This document shows positions 23,854 to 31,693 of a stretch of 64,000 nucleotides of DNA, one piece after another. The stretch spans positions 50,374 to 114,373 of IMG/VR virus record IMGVR_UViG_3300020472_000012; one strand, 5' to 3'. A program made the position numbers and the translations under genes. How positions within the stretch are numbered: the stretch's first letter is position 1; each line of letters begins with the position of its first letter. Origin of the DNA: a virus. The notes below the pieces were generated by a model that searched no databases, was not told the origin of the DNA, and saw nothing but the letters and a program-made list of their open reading frames with translations.

Positions 23854-25741
23854 ATTTTTAACATCCACTTGGATGGTTGGATTAGTTCTAATTGGACTAA
23901 TAGGGATAAGAACACTAGACCCAGAACCAGTAGAAAGGATTAGGAACATTCAGTTCGATTCTTTCCTAACATCATACGAACCTACCATTTCAGATAACAT
24001 TATCCTACTAGATGTAGGAGAAAACTCTCTAGAAGAATTTGGCCAATGGCCGTTTCCCAGACAACAGTTTGCCCAAATGATTTCTGATTTAAGGAATGCA
24101 AATGCTGGAATGATAGGTATGACTGTTATGTTTCCAGAACCAGATAGGTTTGGTGGAGACCAAATACTTGCATCTTGGATAAATGGTAATGGAATAATAT
24201 TAGGACAAACATCTTCACCTAAAGGTAGAAGTGATGTTGCACCATTTGTAGGAACTGCAACATTAGGTGAAGGTAGTGCATATGATTTTGCATATGAATA
24301 CAAGGGTATTGTAACTAATCTACCAGAGTTTGAATCTGCATCTTGGGGTGTAGGTATGATGAACTCATCACCAGAAGTGGATGGTATTACCAGAAGAGTT
24401 CCATTAGTTACTCAAGTATCTGGTCAACTATATCCAAGTTTCCCAATAGAAGTAGTTCGTGCAAATGCAGATAAGAAATCCTACACTATGAAAGTAGAAA
24501 CTACAGGTATAGAGAACTTTAGAATACCACCATACGAACCAATAGTAACAGATTATGCTGGAAGCATCTGGTTAGATTGGTCAAAAGATTTTATTCGATA
24601 TGAATATGGGGAGACTCTTCCGAATCTTCAAGGGAAGACAGTGATTGTTGGGGTGACAGCAGAGGGCATTGTTCCCATTGTTTCGACTCCGAAGGGTTCA
24701 GTTTATCCACACGAAATTCAGGCTTCTGCGATTGAGACAATAATGGGTGGGGTTTCCATTTCTCGTCCAAATTGGGGTTCCCTTCTGGAAATAAGTTTAA
24801 TTCTAATTGCTTCTCTGATGATGATGTTGTCTTTTGGTCGTCTTGGTTTCGCATTAACCACTCTCTTCTCTTTGACTGCTGTCTCTGGAGTTGTTTATTC
24901 CTCATTCTACTTCTGGAATTCATCGATGTTCCTTATAGATTTTACATTTCCCATTATAACATTGATACTCATATTTAGTCAATTAAGTTTTAATAACTTC
25001 TATAAACAGTTTAAATTAAGACAACAAATTAAAGGACAGTTTGGTACTTACCTATCACCAGATATGGTTGATATGTTAGTTAAAGACCCATCATTGATGA
25101 GACTAGGTGGTGATAGGAAAGAAATGACCTTCTTGTTCGCAGATATTGTAGGGTTTACTCCAATAAGTGAAAAATATATGCAAAAAGATGACCCAGAAGG
25201 GCTGGTAGAACTTATAAATATGTTCTTAGATAGGTTAACTAAAATTATCCTTAAGAATGGCGGAACAGTCGATAAATATATGGGCGACTGTATAATGGCC
25301 TTCTGGAATGCTCCTTTACCATGTGAAAACCATGCAGAGATGGCAGTTAGGACTGCAATTGAGATGGAATTAGTATGTGAGGAGTTAAACCAAGAGTTAC
25401 AAGAAAAAGGATTAGATTTACCACTAGTTAAAATAGGCACTGGAGTAAATACAGGGCCTTGTATAGTGGGGAATATGGGAAGTGAGTCTCGATTTGATTA
25501 TTCTGTTGTTGGAGATGCTGTTAACTTGGGTGCAAGACTTGAAGTACAAACTAGAGAGTATGATACACCTATCCTACTATCTGAATATACTTATATGCAG
25601 ACAGAAGGTATTTCATGCAAAGATTTGGGTGAAATAAAAGTTAAGGGTAAAGATGAACCTGTAACCATATATGCACCATTGTTTGATGCAAAAAGTGGTA
25701 ATAGAAAAGAAATTAGGAAATTATATAAAGATGGCATATAG
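23846..25741 (+). CDS. CHASE2-adenylate cyclase (class III)
   Basis: The 631-residue protein has an N-terminal membrane segment (WMVGLVLIGLIGI), an extracytoplasmic CHASE2 sensor domain (about residues 25-300, e.g. IILLDVGENSLEEFGQWPFPR) and three helices (about 314-382). A class III cyclase domain occupies about 425-620. Catalytic residues are complete: metal Asp D433 and D481, adenine-selecting K477 and D557, and transition-state N560 and R564, so ATP is the expected substrate. It closes the curli/FecR locus and overlaps IscU. A membrane sensor making cAMP would reprogramme host transcription or surface state; that role is inference. Confidence 0.88.
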   Translation: MGKFLTSTWMVGLVLIGLIGIRTLDPEPVERIRNIQFDSFLTSYEPTISDNIILLDVGENSLEEFGQWPFPRQQFAQMISDLRNANAGMIGMTVMFPEPDRFGGDQILASWINGNGIILGQTSSPKGRSDVAPFVGTATLGEGSAYDFAYEYKGIVTNLPEFESASWGVGMMNSSPEVDGITRRVPLVTQVSGQLYPSFPIEVVRANADKKSYTMKVETTGIENFRIPPYEPIVTDYAGSIWLDWSKDFIRYEYGETLPNLQGKTVIVGVTAEGIVPIVSTPKGSVYPHEIQASAIETIMGGVSISRPNWGSLLEISLILIASLMMMLSFGRLGFALTTLFSLTAVSGVVYSSFYFWNSSMFLIDFTFPIITLILIFSQLSFNNFYKQFKLRQQIKGQFGTYLSPDMVDMLVKDPSLMRLGGDRKEMTFLFADIVGFTPISEKYMQKDDPEGLVELINMFLDRLTKIILKNGGTVDKYMGDCIMAFWNAPLPCENHAEMAVRTAIEMELVCEELNQELQEKGLDLPLVKIGTGVNTGPCIVGNMGSESRFDYSVVGDAVNLGARLEVQTREYDTPILLSEYTYMQTEGISCKDLGEIKVKGKDEPVTIYAPLFDAKSGNRKEIRKLYKDGI

Positions 25742-26162
25742 TAAAAAAGTAGTAGATAGATTCAATAATGTTTTAAACAATCCTCAAAAACATTCAGTTG
25801 GAAGGTTTGACCCAACAGACCCTAATGTTGCAACTGGAATGGTTGGTGCTCCAGCATGTGGAGATGTAATGAAACTAGACCTAAAACTAGATATTGATGG
25901 GTTAATAGAAGATGTCAAATTTAAAACATATGGGTGTGGAAGTGCAATTGCATCATCTAGTCTATTTGTTGATATGTTAATAGGTAAAACTATTGAACAG
26001 GCTAAACTCATTAAAGATAAAGAGATTGCAGAGATATTAGAATTGCCACCAATTAAACTACATTGTAGTGTACTTGCAGAGGACTGTATTAGACAAGCAG
26101 TGGAACACTGGGAAGAGAAGTCTGCACATAGAAAACACAATGAACTAGGTGGACATGCATAA
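25731..26162 (+). CDS. iscU: Fe-S cluster scaffold IscU-like
   Basis: The 143-residue protein has the scaffold ligands: C43 with D45 (APACGDVMKL), C69 (YGCGSAIASSS) and H111-C112 (KLHCSVLAED). IscU assembles [2Fe-2S] clusters before transfer to carriers such as IscA, encoded at 18644. No IscS desulphurase gene is seen, so it would draw sulphur from the host enzyme. ATG 25731 lies inside the cyclase gene's end. Confidence 0.9.
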   Translation: MAYSKKVVDRFNNVLNNPQKHSVGRFDPTDPNVATGMVGAPACGDVMKLDLKLDIDGLIEDVKFKTYGCGSAIASSSLFVDMLIGKTIEQAKLIKDKEIAEILELPPIKLHCSVLAEDCIRQAVEHWEEKSAHRKHNELGGHA

Positions 26163-26241
26163 AATCCCAGTTTGGATGGTTGCTACACTAGTATATGGGA
26201 TAGGTGGGGGATTGTTCTTCTTAATCCTATTTTATACTTGA
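26155..26241 (+). CDS. 28-residue membrane peptide
   Basis: It overlaps the IscU stop. It is almost entirely a membrane helix (VWMVATLVYGIGGGLFFLILFYT). Its TGA stop forms part of the -35 of the next promoter. Confidence 0.4.
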   Translation: MHKIPVWMVATLVYGIGGGLFFLILFYT

Positions 26242-26265
26242 CAAATAACAAATCCATGAGATAAT
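26238..26265 (+). promoter_or_regulatory. Class B promoter
   Basis: TTGACA (26238-26243), 16-bp spacer, GATAAT (26260-26265). The predicted +1 is exactly ATG 26272. Confidence 0.78.
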
Positions 26266-26271
26266 AGAAAT

Positions 26272-26409
26272 ATGGTAGTAAAAGTAGTAGATACTTTGAA
26301 ACAGCACAGATTAAACTGTTTGAAAATGGCAGAGAAAAGGGCAAAAAACCTAGAGTTTAAAAAACTTTGGAGTGATATGCACGAAAAACTGTCAAAGTCA
26401 AAATCTTAA
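26272..26409 (+). CDS. 45-residue basic protein
   Basis: A leaderless-type small gene: Lys-rich helices (VVKVVDTLKQHRLNCLKMAEKRAKNLEF, then SDMHEKLSKSKS). It may bind nucleic acid or host protein. No family recognised. Confidence 0.55.
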   Translation: MVVKVVDTLKQHRLNCLKMAEKRAKNLEFKKLWSDMHEKLSKSKS

Positions 26410-26417
26410 TTTGTATA

Positions 26418-26515
26418 TATAATAATGTAGTGTCCGAAAGGAAACTATATTATATAAAGAGATGCCCATAATGGGGTCTCGTATTTAAACCTTGCTTATT
26501 AAAAGGAGGCCAAAA
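26418..26515 (+). promoter_or_regulatory. Structured hsp20 leader
   Basis: TATAAT (26418-26423) may start transcription near 26430; the -35 is weak. A hairpin capped by GAAA (TAGTgTCC-GAAA-GGAaACTA, about 26427-26446) and a second one (GAGAtgCCC...GGGgTCTC, about 26460-26481) precede AAAGGAGG. CCTT (about 26491-26494) can pair weakly with AAGG of the Shine-Dalgarno. An RNA thermometer is possible, not shown. Confidence 0.4.
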
Positions 26516-26974
26516 ATGGTTAAACTAAGCACGAATGATATATTCGACCAAATGTGGGGAAGATACTCTCCATTCACAATAGGAACAGATAGACTGTTCC
26601 ATCAACTAGAGACACTTTCGTCTCAACAACAACAAAGTTACCCACCTTACAACATCGTTAAGAAGGATGATGAGAACTTTGCTATTGAAATTGCAGTAGC
26701 AGGTTTTGGTGAGGAAGACCTAAAGGTAGAAAAAATCAAAAATGAACTAGTAGTTTCTGGAGAAATTAAAGGTTCTGATGATGAAACTATCCATAAAGGC
26801 ATTGCAACTCGTAAGTTCAAAAGAACTTGGGTACTTGCAGACGATGTTGAAGTATCAAATCCTAGTGTCCGAAATGGAATACTATATATACCTATGGTAA
26901 AAGTAATACCAGAGGAAGACAAACCTCAAGTATTGGAGTTTGTAGATACTAAAGAATTTCTTTCAGAAAGTTAA
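26516..26974 (+). CDS. hsp20: Small heat-shock protein Hsp20
   Basis: The 152-residue alpha-crystallin-domain protein: short N-terminal arm (FDQMWGRYSPFTIGTDRLFHQLE), then the beta-sandwich (YNIVKKDDENFAIEIAVAGFGEEDLKVEK, ELVVSGEIKG) and the 'RxFxRTW' strand (ATRKFKRTWVL). sHSPs hold unfolding proteins; hsp20 genes are near-universal in T4-like cyanophages. A very strong Shine-Dalgarno (AAAGGAGG) precedes ATG 26516. Confidence 0.9.
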   Translation: MVKLSTNDIFDQMWGRYSPFTIGTDRLFHQLETLSSQQQQSYPPYNIVKKDDENFAIEIAVAGFGEEDLKVEKIKNELVVSGEIKGSDDETIHKGIATRKFKRTWVLADDVEVSNPSVRNGILYIPMVKVIPEEDKPQVLEFVDTKEFLSES

Positions 26975-26983
26975 ATTCTTTAC

Positions 26984-27011
26984 TTGACAGATTGTACTTC
27001 TGTGGTATTAT
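26984..27011 (+). promoter_or_regulatory. Class B promoter for peroxiredoxin
   Basis: TTGACA (26984-26989), 16-bp spacer, TATTAT (27006-27011). The predicted +1 is exactly ATG 27018 of a 13-codon leader frame. Confidence 0.78.
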
Positions 27012-27017
27012 AGCTAT

Positions 27018-27059
27018 ATGAATAAAATAATTATATTATCGCAGGAGTCCGATTCATGA
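27018..27059 (+). CDS. 13-residue leader peptide
   Basis: The frame MNKIIILSQESDS starts at the predicted +1 and ends in TGA overlapping the peroxiredoxin ATG (ATGA). The CAGGAG ribosome-binding site of the downstream gene lies inside it (27042-27047). Ribosomes reading the leader would cover, then release, that site, so translational coupling is likely. Expression of the peptide is unproven. Confidence 0.45.
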   Translation: MNKIIILSQESDS

Positions 27060-27640
27060 GTAATTCAGTAGTAAGAGGTCAAGTTCCCTATGACTTGTCT
27101 TTTGTTAATGTGGGAGACACATTAGAAAGCATAGGTTCAGCAACTGCATTTGGTGAAAGAAATGTAGTTTTATTTGGTTTGCCTGGAGCATTTACACCAA
27201 CTTGTTCCACACAACAACTGCCAGGCTATGAAGAGTTGTATGACCAGTTTAGTGAAGCTGGTGTTGATGAAATTTACTGTACATCTGTAAACGATGGTTT
27301 CACAATGAAAGCATGGTTCGATTCATTAGGAATTGAAAAAGTTAAAGCACTTTCAGATGGTAATGGTAAATTTGCAAGATTTATGGGTATGTTAGTATCC
27401 AAAGAGAACTTAGGTTTTGGTAACAGGTCATGGAGATATGCAGCTGTTATTAGAAATGGTGAAGTAGTAAAACTATTTGAGGAAGAAGGAATAAGAGATA
27501 ACTATGAAGGTGACCCTTATGAAGCTTCCACACCACAAAATGTTCTTGAATATGTTCAAGAACATCCAATGACACCTATTCCAATAACAGAACATGATGT
27601 TGAGAAAGAAGGTGAAGCACCTACCCCAGCGGGTAGTTAA
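27056..27640 (+). CDS. Peroxiredoxin (Prx5/AhpC-TSA type)
   Basis: The 194-residue protein has the Prx5 active-site strand LFGLPGAFTPTCSTQQLPGY with peroxidatic C50 and the conserved Thr and Pro. A downstream SVNDGFTMKAWFDSLG and an acidic C-terminus (EHDVEKEGEAPTPAGS) follow. It reduces peroxides with thiol donors, perhaps protecting Fe-S or ribonucleotide reductase chemistry during infection. Its own class B promoter and leader peptide precede it. Confidence 0.88.
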   Translation: MSNSVVRGQVPYDLSFVNVGDTLESIGSATAFGERNVVLFGLPGAFTPTCSTQQLPGYEELYDQFSEAGVDEIYCTSVNDGFTMKAWFDSLGIEKVKALSDGNGKFARFMGMLVSKENLGFGNRSWRYAAVIRNGEVVKLFEEEGIRDNYEGDPYEASTPQNVLEYVQEHPMTPIPITEHDVEKEGEAPTPAGS

Positions 27641-27661
27641 TTATAAATCTATGGAGTTGTT

Positions 27662-27892
27662 ATGGATTTTTTGAGAAAGCTTTGGGATTCAATTGTAGAA
27701 TTCTTTTTAGGCACTACTAGTGGCCAATTAGATGTTCCAGTTGAAACACCAAAAGTTCAAAAAGTGTCTAAAGCAAAACTAGGTAAACTTACCAAAGCAC
27801 AATTAAGTGAAAAAGGTAAAGAACTTGGTGTTGATGTAGACTCAAGACAGTTAAAGTCTAAAATCGTAAACGAAGTTTACAAAGCCCAATAA
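27662..27892 (+). CDS. Hypothetical 76-residue protein
   Basis: An amphipathic N-terminus (MDFLRKLWDSIVEFFLGTTSG), a Val/Pro/Lys linker and a C-terminal SAP- or HeH-like helix pair (KLGKLTKAQLSEKGKELGVDVDSRQLKSKIVNEVYKAQ) that could bind DNA. Function not assigned. Confidence 0.6.
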   Translation: MDFLRKLWDSIVEFFLGTTSGQLDVPVETPKVQKVSKAKLGKLTKAQLSEKGKELGVDVDSRQLKSKIVNEVYKAQ

Positions 27893-27893
27893 C

Positions 27894-28199
27894 ATGATTG
27901 ATTATAAACTTGTCGAAAACGCGAGTGGAGAACAAGGAATTCAAATATGTGAAGGGAAGTATACTGGGGTTGTCTACACTTATGGGGAAGTACAATTACT
28001 TCCAGTTAAGGAAGGTGAACAACCTCAGATAAACTTTACTAGAGCTGTTCGTGCATGTCCAGATGAACTCCGAGATAGTATTTCAGAGGATAAGGAATTC
28101 AACCAAATTATGGGTGATATCCTTGTAGAACTTTTAGAAGAAGAAGGCGAAAAGGCCGTGGAGTTATTGAAAGATGATAAAAAATCCGAACAAACTTAA
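27894..28199 (+). CDS. Conserved phage hypothetical protein
   Basis: The 101-residue acidic protein (YKLVENASGEQGIQICEGKYTGVVYTYGEVQLL...) looks like a small beta domain with an acidic helical tail (ILVELLEEEGEKAVELLKDDKK). It resembles small proteins seen in cyanomyophages. It overlaps the lysozyme gene by 26 bases. Confidence 0.6.
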   Translation: MIDYKLVENASGEQGIQICEGKYTGVVYTYGEVQLLPVKEGEQPQINFTRAVRACPDELRDSISEDKEFNQIMGDILVELLEEEGEKAVELLKDDKKSEQT

Positions 28200-28620
28200 A
28201 GAAGAGATTATAAGGGACGAAGGTGTCGTTTATGAGATTTACAATGACCATCTTGGTCTTGCCACATTTGGTATAGGACATTTGGTTAAAGATGGTGACC
28301 CAGAACAAGGTCAACCAGTGGGAACAGAGGTTTCCAAAGAACGAGTGGATGAAGTATGGGAACATGACTTTACAGAACATGTAGAGGAATGTGGAAAACT
28401 TTATCCAGATTTAGAACATTACCCAGATGAAGTTCAAAGGGTTTTAGTCAATATGACATTTAATATGGGTATGACTAGACTCAGTAAGTTCAAGAACTTT
28501 AAATCTGCAATTGAAAGAAATGATTGGAAACAGGCAGCTGTTGAAGGTCGTGATTCAAGATGGTATAACCAAGTCACCAATCGAGCAGAAAGATTGATGA
28601 CAATGCTAGAAGAAGTATGA
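28174..28620 (+). CDS. e: T4-type lysozyme (endolysin)
   Basis: The 148-residue GH24 muramidase has the T4 catalytic trio with identical spacing: E16 (RDEG), D25 (YNDHLG) and T31 (ATFGIGH); T4 has E11, D20 and T26. It cleaves peptidoglycan at lysis. There is no signal peptide, so it needs a holin. The spanin pair lies far away at 55740-56583. Confidence 0.9.
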   Translation: MIKNPNKLKEEIIRDEGVVYEIYNDHLGLATFGIGHLVKDGDPEQGQPVGTEVSKERVDEVWEHDFTEHVEECGKLYPDLEHYPDEVQRVLVNMTFNMGMTRLSKFKNFKSAIERNDWKQAAVEGRDSRWYNQVTNRAERLMTMLEEV

Positions 28621-28928
28621 TTAAATTATTCCAATTAGTAACTGGAGAAACTATTATAGGTGAAGTGGATTCAAAAGATTTCTCTTCATCTGCACAATTC
28701 AATATCAATCAACCTTTGTTTGTATTCGCACAACCAGAGGAAGATGACCCAAAGAAGATTAGAATTCAATTGATGCCTTATGCACAATTGTCTGATAATC
28801 AATGTGTTAATATTAACTTTAAGAATGTAGTCTGGAGTTCAGACCCAGAGACAGGTTTAAAGAATCAATATCAAACAATAATGGGTAAGATAGTTACTCC
28901 ACCAGAAACACAAAAGATTATCACATGA
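28617..28928 (+). CDS. Conserved marine-phage protein, Sm-like start
   Basis: The 103-residue protein (MIKLFQLVTGETIIGEVD...FNINQPLFVFAQPEE...IQLMPYAQLSD) has the 'xLxTGExIIGEV' strand seen in a small Sm-like protein common in T4-like marine phages. Possibly RNA-related; unproven. ATGA overlap with lysozyme. Confidence 0.62.
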   Translation: MIKLFQLVTGETIIGEVDSKDFSSSAQFNINQPLFVFAQPEEDDPKKIRIQLMPYAQLSDNQCVNINFKNVVWSSDPETGLKNQYQTIMGKIVTPPETQKIIT

Positions 28929-29140
28929 AAGAAGTAATTTTAAAAGCCCTTCGTCTCAAGTACGAAGGACAGATTGCCGAGGCAAAAGCAAATATAGATA
29001 TTTACTTAACAAGTTCAGTGGGTATTGGAGAACATCCAGAAATTCTGGAAGCAATTGATACACAAGTAAATAAGATTGCAGAAGCAGAAGATAGACTTAT
29101 GGTCTTGGATGGGCATTTCACTACACCAAAAATACCTTGA
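28925..29140 (+). CDS. Conserved 71-residue helical protein
   Basis: MKEVILKALRLKYEGQIAEAKANIDIYL... EILEAIDTQVNKIAEAEDRLMVLDGH: two helices, an arrangement I associate with small proteins preceding gp43 in marine T4-like phages. The TGA overlaps the -35 of the polymerase promoter. Confidence 0.62.
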   Translation: MKEVILKALRLKYEGQIAEAKANIDIYLTSSVGIGEHPEILEAIDTQVNKIAEAEDRLMVLDGHFTTPKIP

Positions 29141-29164
29141 CAAATATAAGTATCGTAGTATACT
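29137..29164 (+). promoter_or_regulatory. Class B promoter for DNA polymerase
   Basis: TTGACA (29137-29142), 16-bp spacer, TATACT (29159-29164). The predicted +1 is exactly ATG 29171. Confidence 0.75.
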
Positions 29165-29170
29165 TAATAT

Positions 29171-31660
29171 ATGCACTTTTATACTAATGTCCAGAGATAC
29201 AGGAATTGGATTCTTGTAAGAGAATTTAAGGATGGGGTTAATAAGCCCAGACGAATTCCATATAAACCGACATTATATCTTCCGACCAATAAAGATAGTT
29301 CATTCAGAAGTATCAATGGCAAAAACTTAGAACCCAAGAAATTTACCAACATGAGTGGTGTTAGACCATTCATGGATAAGTATAAGGATGTTGAAGGGTT
29401 TGATATCTATGGTTTAGATAGATATGAATATGCATGGGTAACAGAAACATTTCCACAAGATATTGAGTGGAGTTTTAGAAATATCAAAGTTATGAACATT
29501 GATATTGAGTGTGAATGTGAACATGGATTTCCAGAACCTATCGTTGCCCCAGAACCAATCAATGCAATAACATTTAAACTATTTGGTGAACCTACCAAAT
29601 ATGTTTTTGGAACTCAGCCTTGGAATCATGGTGATAAGAACATTCGTTACTTTGAATGTAAGAATGAGGTACATCTACTTAAAACATTCCTAGATGAATA
29701 TCGTAAGGTTATGCCAGATATCATTACTGGTTGGAATGTTGAAACATTTGATATTACATATCTGATGAATCGTATTACCAGAATGATTGATAGTAGACAT
29801 GCAGATATGTTATCGCCTTGGAATATAACTTCTTCTAGAGAATGGGAAAGTTTTGGTTTAGGTGGTAATAAACAACAAACTTATGACCTTATGGGTGTAG
29901 AAGTTATAGATTACCTACAACTTTATAAGAAGTTTACATTCAAGAACAGAGATAGTTATCGATTAGAAAACATTGCACAAATTGAACTTGGTGAAGGTAA
30001 GTTAGATTATTCAGAGTTTGGTGCAATGCATTTGTTCTATAAACAGAACTATCAGAAGTTTTTAGAGTATAATGTTCGTGATGTGGACTTAGTAGAAAGA
30101 CTTGATGATAAGTTAGGTCTAATGACTTTAATGATTCAGATGGCTTATACTGCAAAGTGTAACTATAGTGATACTTTTGGACAAGTGAAGTATTGGGATT
30201 TACTTATCTGGAATCGATTACGAAAACAAAACATTATTATTCCACCAAGACCACATGGAACCAAATCACAAAAGTTTGTTGGTGCATATGTAAAAGAACC
30301 ACAAGTAGGATTGCATAATTGGGTGGTATCATTTGATTTGAATAGTCTATATCCACATTTGATTATGCAGTATAATATCAGTCCAGAGCAATTGGATAAA
30401 ACTGGTACTCAACATGATATTGATGAATTACTTGAAAAGAAAGTAGACTTTGATTATAGTAATCATCTTGCAGTTTGTCCTAATGGTGCAAGATTCAGAA
30501 AGAATAGACAGGGATTTCTTCCAGAGATTCTTGAATCTCTATATGATGAGAGAGTCATGTGGAAGAACAAGATGATTGAATTGCAAAGAGAATATGAAGA
30601 TACTGATGATGCAGAACAGAAGAAGTTTTTAAACAGAGAGATTGCAATTGCACACAACAACCAAATGGTTCGTAAGATTTCTTTGAACAGTGCTTATGGT
30701 GCATTGGGTAATCAGTGGTTTAGGTACTACGATTTGATGATGGCAGAAGCAGTTACAACTAGTGGTCAACTCGCAATTAAATGGGTTGAACAAGCAGTTA
30801 ACTCCTATCTAAATGAAGTTCTAGGTACAGAGGATGATTATGTTGTTGCAATTGATACTGACTCAATCTATGTACGATTTGATGAATTAGTTAATAGGGT
30901 TAATCCAAAGAACCCTATTGATTTCTTAGACAAGGTTTCTAATGGTAAGATGCAAGAAGTGATTAACCATTGTTATGATGACCTTGCACAATATACAAAT
31001 GCATTTCAGAATAAGATGGTAATGGGTAGAGAGGTAATTGCAGATAAAGGTATCTGGACTGCCAAGAAAAGATACATTCTTAATGTACATGACAATGAGG
31101 GTGTAAGATTACATGAACCTAAACTTAAGATGATGGGTATTGAAACTGCAAAGTCTTCTACACCAGCATGGGTTCGTGGTAGATTAGAAGATGCATTGAC
31201 AGTTGTTATGAAGGGTGATGAAAAACTTGTACATGAGTTTGTAGAGAATGCAAGAGAAGAATTTAAGAAACAACCAATAGAAGATATTGGTTTCCCTAGA
31301 GGAGTGAATGGTGTTGTTGAATATGCAAATCCAAAAACAATTTACAAGAAAGGAACACCTATTCATGTTCGTGCATCATTATTGTATAACCACCATGTAA
31401 AAAAACATGGAAAGGAATTGGTATACCAGTTAATTAATAATGGTGAGAAAATGAAATTTGTTTACCTTAAAATACCAAATCCTACTGCTGAGAATGTCAT
31501 TGGTTTTATAAATACTTTACCGAAGGAGTTTGAATTGGCAAAATACATAGACTATGACTTACAGTTCGAGAAATCATTTGTAGAACCTTTTAAACTTATT
31601 CTGGAGAAGATTGGGTGGTCAACAGAACCGACATCTTCTTTAGAGGAATTTTTTGGGTAA
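29171..31660 (+). CDS. 43: B-family DNA polymerase (T4 gp43-like)
   Basis: The 829-residue replicative polymerase: exonuclease motifs NIDIECE (Exo I), ITGWNVETFDITYLMNR (Exo II) and YNVRDVDLVERL (Exo III); polymerase motifs A (VSFDLNSLYPHLIMQYN), B (KISLNSAYGALGN) and C (AIDTDSIYV). The C-terminus LEEFFG is the gp45 clamp-binding tail type. T4 gp43 is 898 residues, so it is slightly short. mRNA is predicted leaderless. In T4, RegA sits next to this gene; here it is about 14 kb away. Confidence 0.96.
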   Translation: MHFYTNVQRYRNWILVREFKDGVNKPRRIPYKPTLYLPTNKDSSFRSINGKNLEPKKFTNMSGVRPFMDKYKDVEGFDIYGLDRYEYAWVTETFPQDIEWSFRNIKVMNIDIECECEHGFPEPIVAPEPINAITFKLFGEPTKYVFGTQPWNHGDKNIRYFECKNEVHLLKTFLDEYRKVMPDIITGWNVETFDITYLMNRITRMIDSRHADMLSPWNITSSREWESFGLGGNKQQTYDLMGVEVIDYLQLYKKFTFKNRDSYRLENIAQIELGEGKLDYSEFGAMHLFYKQNYQKFLEYNVRDVDLVERLDDKLGLMTLMIQMAYTAKCNYSDTFGQVKYWDLLIWNRLRKQNIIIPPRPHGTKSQKFVGAYVKEPQVGLHNWVVSFDLNSLYPHLIMQYNISPEQLDKTGTQHDIDELLEKKVDFDYSNHLAVCPNGARFRKNRQGFLPEILESLYDERVMWKNKMIELQREYEDTDDAEQKKFLNREIAIAHNNQMVRKISLNSAYGALGNQWFRYYDLMMAEAVTTSGQLAIKWVEQAVNSYLNEVLGTEDDYVVAIDTDSIYVRFDELVNRVNPKNPIDFLDKVSNGKMQEVINHCYDDLAQYTNAFQNKMVMGREVIADKGIWTAKKRYILNVHDNEGVRLHEPKLKMMGIETAKSSTPAWVRGRLEDALTVVMKGDEKLVHEFVENAREEFKKQPIEDIGFPRGVNGVVEYANPKTIYKKGTPIHVRASLLYNHHVKKHGKELVYQLINNGEKMKFVYLKIPNPTAENVIGFINTLPKEFELAKYIDYDLQFEKSFVEPFKLILEKIGWSTEPTSSLEEFFG

Positions 31661-31664
31661 CTGA

Positions 31665-31691
31665 TTCTCTCCTTCTTAATTAAGGAGAGAA
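31665..31691 (+). promoter_or_regulatory. Hairpin that sequesters the nuclease ribosome-binding site
   Basis: TTCTCTCCTT (31665-31674) pairs perfectly with AAGGAGAGAA (31682-31691) over 10 bp with a 7-base loop. The 3' arm is the Shine-Dalgarno of the nuclease gene (ATG 31694). Without a U-tract it is better read as translational control or an RNA-processing site than as a terminator. Confidence 0.7.
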
Positions 31692-31693
31692 AA

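Noticed and set aside
24591-24923. Long minus-strand frame inside the cyclase gene
   Set aside because: It is antisense to a protein with intact catalytic motifs and has no promoter or ribosome-binding site.
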